Shown piece after piece: positions 1 to 4,627 of a stretch of 6,749 nucleotides of DNA; positions within the stretch are counted from its first letter, which is position 1, and each line of letters starts with the position of its first letter. This DNA is from DATEVL01 sp964448245 (GTDB taxonomy: Bacteria; Chloroflexota; Anaerolineae; Anaerolineales; E44-bin32): the NCBI GenBank assembly GCA_964448245.1, contig CAYUWF010000113.1:1-6749 (forward strand), given 5' to 3'. The translations under genes were made by a program, and so were the position numbers. The notes under the pieces were generated by a model. The model saw only the letters and a list, made by a program, of their open reading frames with translations, made no database searches and had not been told where the DNA came from.

Positions 1-37
1 GGCGGGGTTTGCGGGAGGGTCTGCCGGAGGGAGGCTG

Positions 38-74
38 AAGAGGCGGCCCTGGATCGATGATACAGGGGCCTCTT
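38..74. terminator. Imperfect stem-loop, possible weak bidirectional terminator
   Basis: AAGAGGC (38-44) pairs with GCCTCTT (68-74), and CCCT (47-50) pairs with AGGG (64-67). A two-base GG bulge interrupts the left arm and the loop is 13 nt. The right arm runs into only a three-base T run (73-75), so this is not a canonical intrinsic terminator. It lies downstream of the minus-strand small gene (stop at 136-138) and could also serve a plus-strand gene ending left of the window. The rest of 1-135 shows nothing else I can support. Confidence 0.3.
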
Positions 75-135
75 TGCCCACTAGGTTGTTGCCGCTCCTT
101 CGATTCGCTCGAGAGGAGGCGGCCGTCTGCGGGCC

Positions 136-327
136 TCAGGCCCACAGGGTCCAGACGTGCCAGAGGAACCAGCCTTCGATCGCCAGCAATCCCAGTAAGG
201 CGACCGCCAACTCAACTTGCAGGACCTGTTCGGTCGAGGTCAGCAGAGGGCCATAGGGCCTGGCAGCGGCCACGATCTCGAACGCGCTCTCGTTGTTTCT
301 TCCCGAGGTCTGCATTTGGGTTGTCAC
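136..327 (-). CDS. Small single-pass membrane protein, unknown function
   Basis: I do not recognise this family. Reading from GTG at 327-325 gives 63 residues ending at TGA (138-136). The first ~35 residues are polar. Residues 40-63 are strongly hydrophobic with one Glu (E51) and end in a Trp ladder, WFLWHVWTLWA, with Trp at 53, 56, 59 and 62. The predicted topology is a tail-anchored or single-span inner-membrane protein. Support for coding: about 80% of third codon positions are G or C, and a TATCAT -10 box (339-334) lies exactly 6 nt before the GTG, the same leaderless spacing as the divergent gene at 501. An in-frame ATG at 315-313 would give 59 residues. A longer reading from ATG 486 is less likely, because its extra 53 residues are Arg/Pro/Ser-rich and run through the REP-like element. 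It is divergent to the VWA-FHA gene, so a functional link is possible but unproven. Confidence 0.5.
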   Translation of the reverse strand: MTTQMQTSGRNNESAFEIVAAARPYGPLLTSTEQVLQVELAVALLGLLAIEGWFLWHVWTLWA

Positions 328-333
328 GCTCCC

Positions 334-339
334 ATGATA
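334..339 (-). promoter_or_regulatory. Putative -10 box (TATCAT) for the small membrane protein
   Basis: On the minus strand TATCAT is followed by six bases (GGGAGC) and then GTG at 327. Transcription would begin at or next to the start codon, giving a leaderless mRNA. I see no good -35 hexamer at the usual distance. The call rests on the -10 match and on the same geometry at 489-501. Confidence 0.4.
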
Positions 340-460
340 GAGAGGATCCTTTCGGCGTGGGTTCTCTGTAAGCGGACTGCAAAGGTCCGTGGGGGCCCTT
401 CGGCTTCCGTCTGGGACGGTGCGCGGCCCGAACGGGGTGTCCTTCCCTGAGGGCAGGCTC

Positions 461-481
461 ACCCTGAGCGAAGCCGAAGGG
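461..481. repeat. REP-like hairpin motif
   Basis: The sequence ACCCTGAGCGAAGCCGAAGG plus one G reads as an imperfect hairpin. CCCT (462-465) pairs with AGGG (478-481), and an inner GC/GC pair closes a GAA loop. From memory, motifs of the form CCCTGAGCGAAG(T/C)CGAAGGG are dispersed intergenic repeats in many bacterial genomes, including Chloroflexota. Only one clear copy is in this window, so its dispersed status is inferred. It sits where the -35 region of the downstream gene would be. Confidence 0.5.
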
Positions 482-504
482 CGCATGCTAGAATCGGCGC
501 ATGC
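480..504 (+). promoter_or_regulatory. -10 box (TAGAAT) flanked by 9-bp direct repeats; leaderless start
   Basis: TAGAAT at 489-494 is followed by CGGCGC and then the ATG at 501, so the transcript should start at or within a base or two of the start codon. Identical 9-mers GGCGCATGC lie at 480-488 and 496-504, one on each side of the -10 box with a 16-bp period. The second is embedded in the 10-bp palindrome GCGCATGCGC (497-506). No convincing -35 hexamer is present. The repeats could form an operator covering the RNA polymerase contact site, or could be chance in GC-rich DNA. Confidence 0.45.
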
Positions 505-2351
505 GCGGCCATCCCTGGTTCCGCTACCTTGCAGGCACCTTGCTGGCGGGGGCCGGGGCGTCGATCGGGATCGTCACCGCCGCTCAGGCGGCCGGGTCGA
601 TCCTCCTCACCTCACCCTCGGCCTCGTCTTTCCCCCGGGTCGTGTTCTACGCCAGTGTCATCGGTCCCGACGGGCGCCCGCTCCACGCGCTGCCTCCAAC
701 GAGTTTCCAATTGACCGAGGACGGGGTGGCGATCTCCGATTTCGCGATGGACGAGCAGGTCGTCGGTTCGAGGCAGATCTACGCCGTCAACACGGTGGCG
801 CCGCTGCAGCGGCGCGACGCGCTCGGCGTCACGCGCATGGGCCAGGTGCGCCAAGCCCTGATCGATGCCTGGGCGGACCGCCCTGCCTCCCTGGCGGCGG
901 ACCAGGTGTCGCTGCTCACCTCCGAAGGCGAGCTGGGGCTGAACCGGCCGGCGGCGGCGGATCTGATTGCCGCTCTGCAAGACTGGCCGGCGGTGTACAG
1001 CGAAACCGGGGTGGGCTACGGCGTGCTGCAGAACGCGCTGACGGCCGCGCTTGATCCGCTGCCGCATCCGGCGATGGAGACCGACGTCATCTTCATCACG
1101 CCGCTGCTCGATCGCAACAACGAGCAAGAACTGACCGACGCACGGGCGATGGCCGAGAGCAGCGGCGCCCGGATCCAGGCCGTCCTGGTGGGGACACCGG
1201 AACAGGCCGGCTCGGCCGAAGCTCTCCGCCTGCGACAAGCGGCCGAGGCCACCGGCGGCACATTCCGCGTGCTCGACCCGGCGCTCGGCCTGGCGGACCT
1301 CGAGAGGCGATTGCAGGAAGTCCGCACGCGCTACGCCGTGGAATACGCCTCCCCCGCCAGCGCCTCCGGGCCGCATGCCATTCAGCTCTCCGTCTCCACG
1401 CCGGATTTCGCCGCGGCCTCCGCACTGACGGCGTACAACGTCGCGCTCCTGCCGCCGCAGCTGACCTTCATCCAGCCGCCGCACAGCATCGCCCGACGAA
1501 CCGATGACCCGGACACGCCGCTGGCCGACATCCCTCCGACCTTCCTCGAGCTGCCCGTGCTGGTGACTTTCCCCGACGGCCACGTCCGTCCGATCGAACG
1601 CCTGCAGCTCTTCGTCAACGGCGAGCTGCACGAGACGCGCCTCGAGCCTCCCTTCGACCGCGTGCGCTGGGACCTGTCGTCGATCGTCGAAAGCCGGGCC
1701 TTTCAGGTCCGCGCCGAACTGACCGACTCGCAGGGGATGACGGCGTCCACCGAGATCGTCCCGGTCTCGATCGAGGTCATCCCTGGCCCGCGCGGTTTGG
1801 AGGCGCTGCGGCCGGCGCTGGTCCCGCTCCTGGCCGGGCTGGCGCTGGTGGCGATCGCCGTCGCCCTGAGTCTGGGATGGGTGCGCCTCGGCGAACTCTC
1901 CTACGAGGCAGGTTGGGCCGGGCCTTCGGCCGGCGGGATGCGTGCGCTCCGCCGCGCCAGCCTGGGAACCCTGGCCGGGACGCCAGCCGCCGAGGCGTAC
2001 CTCATTCCCCTCCGTCCCGATGGTTCGGCGGGGCCGCCTGTCGCCTGGGATGGCGCCGACTTGATGATCGGGTCGGACCCGGCGCTGTGCGGCCTGCTGC
2101 TGGACGATCCCTCCGTCTCGGGGATTCACGCCCGCCTCACTCGAGGCGCCGCCGGAGGCTTCAGCCTGCGCGACCAGCACTCCGTCGCCGGGACGTGGGT
2201 CAACGATTCGCCGGTGGACGAGAACGGCCGCCACCTCCGGCACAGCGATCGGATCTACTTCGGGCGGGCGGCGTACCGCTTCCGCCTGGCCGCCCCGGCC
2301 GCGGAAGCGCGCGTCGTCGTCCGGCCGGCGCCGCCAGGGGCCCCTGGATGA
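501..2351 (+). CDS. Membrane protein: signal peptide, degenerate VWA-like ectodomain, TM helix, cytoplasmic FHA domain
   Basis: This 616-residue protein starts with a signal peptide (about 1-30: Arg-containing N terminus, hydrophobic core, AQA-A cleavage-like site). Residues ~45-290 have the strand/helix order of a von Willebrand A domain, but the metal-binding MIDAS motif DxSxS is replaced by NTVAP (97-101), and the later TDG-type strand end reads ITPLLD. A beta-rich linker (~300-430) resembles an Ig-like fold. One transmembrane helix spans 439-460. The C-terminal FHA domain (~500-600) keeps S540, H543 and the GTWVN motif (564-568), but the usual Gly-Arg of the phosphothreonine pocket is Gly-Ser (S525). 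Predicted topology puts VWA outside and FHA in the cytoplasm. FHA domains normally bind phosphothreonine peptides; with the Arg missing, binding may be weak or altered. The stop overlaps the start of the phosphatase gene, indicating a shared operon. The start is chosen from the -10 spacing and the signal peptide. Confidence 0.88.
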   Translation: MRGHPWFRYLAGTLLAGAGASIGIVTAAQAAGSILLTSPSASSFPRVVFYASVIGPDGRPLHALPPTSFQLTEDGVAISDFAMDEQVVGSRQIYAVNTVAPLQRRDALGVTRMGQVRQALIDAWADRPASLAADQVSLLTSEGELGLNRPAAADLIAALQDWPAVYSETGVGYGVLQNALTAALDPLPHPAMETDVIFITPLLDRNNEQELTDARAMAESSGARIQAVLVGTPEQAGSAEALRLRQAAEATGGTFRVLDPALGLADLERRLQEVRTRYAVEYASPASASGPHAIQLSVSTPDFAAASALTAYNVALLPPQLTFIQPPHSIARRTDDPDTPLADIPPTFLELPVLVTFPDGHVRPIERLQLFVNGELHETRLEPPFDRVRWDLSSIVESRAFQVRAELTDSQGMTASTEIVPVSIEVIPGPRGLEALRPALVPLLAGLALVAIAVALSLGWVRLGELSYEAGWAGPSAGGMRALRRASLGTLAGTPAAEAYLIPLRPDGSAGPPVAWDGADLMIGSDPALCGLLLDDPSVSGIHARLTRGAAGGFSLRDQHSVAGTWVNDSPVDENGRHLRHSDRIYFGRAAYRFRLAAPAAEARVVVRPAPPGAPG

Positions 2352-3283
2352 TCCCGGTTGACTCGCCTCACCTGGAGGTCGCCACCCAGTCGCATCCCGG
2401 CGAGACGGGCAAGAACAACGAAGACGCGCTCTCCGTCGCGGCCTATCGCCTCGAGTCGGACGGCACGCCGGCGATCGTGGCGGTCATCGCCGACGGCGTC
2501 GGCGGCCACCGCGCCGGGGAAATCGCTTCGCGCATGGCCGTCGAGATCGTGGCAAATCGGATCGGGGAGTCGAGTGGAAACGATCCCCTGGCGTCGCTGC
2601 GGGCGGCCGTCGTCGAGGCCGGGCGCGCCGTGTCGACGGCGGCCGAGGCCCTCCCCGAGCGCCAGGGAATGGCTTCGACCATCGCCGTGGCCTGGATCCT
2701 CGGCCGGCGACTCTTTACGGCGTACGCCGGCGACAGCCGGATCTACCTTCGCCGGCGGGGGCGATTGCAGCAGACGACGATCGACCATTCCTGGGTGCAA
2801 GAAGCGATCGAACACAACATCATCACCCCCGAGGAAGCCCACTCCCACCCCCACGCGCACATGCTGCGCCGGTATCTGGGAGGCAATCTCGAGCCGCAGC
2901 CGGACTTCCGCCTGCGCCTCTCGCCGATCGAGAGCGAGAAACGCTCCGTTGGGAACCAGGGGGTGAAGCTCGAACCCGGCGATGAAGTCCTATTGTGCAC
3001 CGACGGGCTCACCGACCTCGTCTCCGACGATGAGATCGACGAAGCCTTGGGGAAAGGTTCGCCCTCGGAGGCCGCTGCCTCATTGGTGGTTCTGGCGCGA
3101 GCCCGCGGCGGACACGACAACATTACGACCGTGCTCATCGCCGTGGCGGGTTCCGGTAAGGTCGCCGCGGCGCGCCGCCTTTCGACTCCGCTGGCCCTGG
3201 CGGCGGCGATCACCGGGCTGATTCTGTGCGTTGCCTTCGGCGTCGCGGCAGCCCTATGGCTCGGTTTCTGGCCCTGGGGCTAA
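2348..3283 (+). CDS. PP2C-family (PPM) Ser/Thr protein phosphatase with C-terminal membrane anchor
   Basis: The product (311 residues) removes phosphate from Ser/Thr-phosphorylated proteins in a Mn/Mg-dependent reaction, as known for PstP/Stp-type bacterial phosphatases. The PPM motifs appear in order: NNED (23-26), ADGVGGHRAGE (48-58), MAST (108-111), AGDSRIYLRR (127-136), DHSWV (146-150), CTDGL (217-221) and GGHDNITT (254-261). The expected metal ligands D26, D49, D219 and D257 are all present, so it should be active. The Arg that usually precedes the NED motif and contacts substrate phosphate is absent (GETGKNNED). A single hydrophobic helix near the C terminus (~282-308) would anchor it with the catalytic domain in the cytoplasm. 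The ATG at 2348 overlaps the upstream TGA (ATGA), which points to translational coupling with the VWA-FHA gene. The frame is open upstream to 1877, but that part is a shadow of the FHA gene; the PP2C fold begins right after 2348. Confidence 0.93.
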   Translation: MIPVDSPHLEVATQSHPGETGKNNEDALSVAAYRLESDGTPAIVAVIADGVGGHRAGEIASRMAVEIVANRIGESSGNDPLASLRAAVVEAGRAVSTAAEALPERQGMASTIAVAWILGRRLFTAYAGDSRIYLRRRGRLQQTTIDHSWVQEAIEHNIITPEEAHSHPHAHMLRRYLGGNLEPQPDFRLRLSPIESEKRSVGNQGVKLEPGDEVLLCTDGLTDLVSDDEIDEALGKGSPSEAAASLVVLARARGGHDNITTVLIAVAGSGKVAAARRLSTPLALAAAITGLILCVAFGVAAALWLGFWPWG

Positions 3284-3308
3284 GGGCCCGCAAAGGCGAT
3301 CGGTTTTT

Positions 3309-3505
3309 TCTCCCCCACCCCCTGCCCCCTCCCCCGGTGTGGGTCCCACGACAGATCCTGAGCGTTTCGGGGGAGGGGGACGCGTGATTTCGGGGGCCGG
3401 CAAGGCTGGCCCCCTTCCCCTTCGAGTTTCCTCCCCTCCCCCCGCAGCGCCCGATCGCCGCGAGGGATCCTACCCGCGGGGGGAGGGGTGAGGGGTAGGG
3501 GGAGA
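3309..3505. repeat. C/G-rich inverted repeat element in a convergent intergenic gap
   Basis: A 27-base pyrimidine arm (3309-3335, runs of five C separated by A, TG and T) matches the reverse complement of a purine arm (3479-3505) at 23 of 27 positions, enclosing 143 bp. A smaller hairpin lies inside: 3392-3401 pairs with 3405-3414 (10 bp, one G-T wobble). The right arm carries four G runs of 4-6 with loops of 1, 3 and 2 nt, and the left arm does the same on the other strand, so both are G-quadruplex candidates. A very similar pyrimidine tract starts at 6724. No ORF is credible here. The element fills the gap between the converging phosphatase and acyltransferase genes and may help end both transcripts; a T6 run (3304-3309) also follows the phosphatase stop. 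Confidence 0.6.
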
Positions 3506-3518
3506 TCGAATCGTGCCG

Positions 3519-4568
3519 CTACATCGATTTTCGCCGCAGCGTCAATCGCTCGACGTAGCGTGCTTCGCCGCCCAGGCGGAACTTGTACTGCTCATCCCCG
3601 CGCATGAAATCGACCTCGGATTTCCCCCCTTCCGCTGCCGTTTGAATCAGGTGACCAAGCAACGCCCAGCCGGGAGACAGCCCGAGGTAGGCCGGATCTA
3701 GGCCGGAGTTGTAGATCAGCAGACGGTCGCCGTAGTCGAAGCAGAAGGCGCCGGCCGCAGGCCGACCCTCGACGGTGAGGAACTCCAGCCGCAGCCAACC
3801 CTCGCGAGCCGCGTCGGCCGCCAGGGCATGGAACATGTCGTGCATGGGCTTTGTGAGGAACCGGCTCTTGGCCCCGTCGAACTTCATCAGCCGCAGAAAC
3901 GCCTCGACGCCCTGCACCAGGTCCAACCCATCACCGGCGCGGGCGAAGGCCGTCCCCGCGGTCTGTTCCACCCGGCGCAACTTGCGCCGAAGTTCGTGGC
4001 GCTGTTTCTTGTCCAGTCGCTCAAGGTAGGCGTCCCATCCGCCGGCCAGCGAGATTCGCAGGCAGGGCTTGAGTCGCTCGCGGGCGATCGTCCAGCCGCT
4101 GGCGCCCGCCGCCCGCGCCAAGGCGGCGCCACTCGGCGACGTCTCGAGCACGTTCCAGAGATCGAGGGTATTCACGCCCGGTGGACCGTCCCGGCCGATG
4201 GCCTCCAGCACGGCCCGCACGAACGGTTCTACGTGCTGCTCCGAGGCCAGCACGTCGAGGTAGTCGGCGATTTCCGATGTGCCGACAAAGAGAAGCGCCC
4301 CCGGGCGAGAGGACGTCTGAAAGAATGGCGCCGCCGCGAGCAGGGTCCCGTCAGTGTCCTGGCCAATAGCCACCCACAGCTCTCCATCCGGCCACTCGCC
4401 GCCCCCCAGTGTGGTCCACCATGCCCGCTGAAACTCGCTCCGCAGGAAGGGGACGTCGGTAGCCGCCTGGGCCAGCAGGTCGTTCCACGGTTCGCCGATT
4501 CGCTCCCAGGCAGGCAGGTTGTGCAAGAAGGAGATTTCCACGGGGTTCGCCAGCGTGATTGTACACAC
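3519..4568 (-). CDS. CelD/BcsL-type acyltransferase (GNAT/FemAB-like, Acetyltransf_6 family)
   Basis: The 349-residue product matches the CelD/BcsL family of GNAT-fold acyltransferases (Acetyltransf_6, related to FemAB). These proteins often occur in exopolysaccharide, cellulose or cell-envelope loci, but the substrate of this one cannot be read from sequence. Visible family signatures are a DYLD motif (102-105), the basic helix KKQRHELRRKLRR (187-199) that opens the catalytic half, and DFMRGDEQYKFRLG (320-333) near the C terminus. There is no signal peptide or membrane helix, so it should be cytoplasmic. Length is typical for the family. The start is uncertain: GTG at 4568 has an AAGAAG sequence about 9 nt upstream that could be a weak ribosome site, whereas a TACAAT box at 4563-4558 would put the transcript start inside this reading and favour GTG at 4541 (340 residues). 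It is flanked by signalling genes on the opposite strand and forms no operon with them. Confidence 0.85.
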   Translation of the reverse strand: MCTITLANPVEISFLHNLPAWERIGEPWNDLLAQAATDVPFLRSEFQRAWWTTLGGGEWPDGELWVAIGQDTDGTLLAAAPFFQTSSRPGALLFVGTSEIADYLDVLASEQHVEPFVRAVLEAIGRDGPPGVNTLDLWNVLETSPSGAALARAAGASGWTIARERLKPCLRISLAGGWDAYLERLDKKQRHELRRKLRRVEQTAGTAFARAGDGLDLVQGVEAFLRLMKFDGAKSRFLTKPMHDMFHALAADAAREGWLRLEFLTVEGRPAAGAFCFDYGDRLLIYNSGLDPAYLGLSPGWALLGHLIQTAAEGGKSEVDFMRGDEQYKFRLGGEARYVERLTLRRKSM

Positions 4569-4620
4569 GGCGGCGCGCTTCTTGCACCGTCCCCCGCGGT
4601 CCTTCCGTCTGGGTACAATC
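4557..4620. promoter_or_regulatory. Divergent promoter region with mirror-image -10 boxes
   Basis: GATTGTAC (4557-4564) and GTACAATC (4613-4620) form a perfect 8-bp inverted repeat 48 bp apart, each containing TACAAT on its outward-facing strand. The right box (4614-4619) stands 8 nt before the ATG at 4628, a leaderless arrangement for the pseudophosphatase gene. The left box (4563-4558, minus strand) points toward the acyltransferase but overlaps the first codons of its longest reading. I see no good -35 hexamer for either. The match may reflect one shared -10 consensus rather than a common regulator. Confidence 0.5.
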
Positions 4621-4627
4621 GAAGCCG

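Noticed and set aside
131..143. GGGCC/GGCCC hairpin over the small gene's stop codon
   Set aside because: Five base pairs with a three-base loop and no T run; too common in GC-rich sequence to call a terminator.
57..371. 104-residue plus-strand frame
   Set aside because: Its Arg/Ser-rich, low-complexity translation lies opposite the better-supported small membrane protein gene and has no promoter or ribosome site.
389..1054. 221-residue plus-strand frame overlapping the VWA-FHA start
   Set aside because: It is out of frame with the signal peptide and VWA region, and its translation is Arg/Gly/Ala-rich shadow sequence.
612..2243. 543-residue open frame on the minus strand
   Set aside because: It is fully antisense to the VWA-FHA gene, has an Arg/Gly/Gln-rich composition with no domain pattern, and is expected from GC-rich codon use opposite a real gene.
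1877..2347. Open extension upstream of the phosphatase in the same frame
   Set aside because: It overlaps the FHA coding region and is Arg/Pro-rich without structure; the PP2C fold starts just after 2348.
3295..3459. 9-bp inverted pair GGCGATCGG / CCGATCGCC
   Set aside because: It is built around the palindrome CGATCG, which is frequent in GC-rich DNA; the arms are 147 bp apart and lie partly outside the repeat element.
3231..3491. 86-residue plus-strand frame across the intergenic repeat
   Set aside because: Pro/Gly runs come from the C/G-rich repeat; it starts inside the phosphatase C terminus in another frame.
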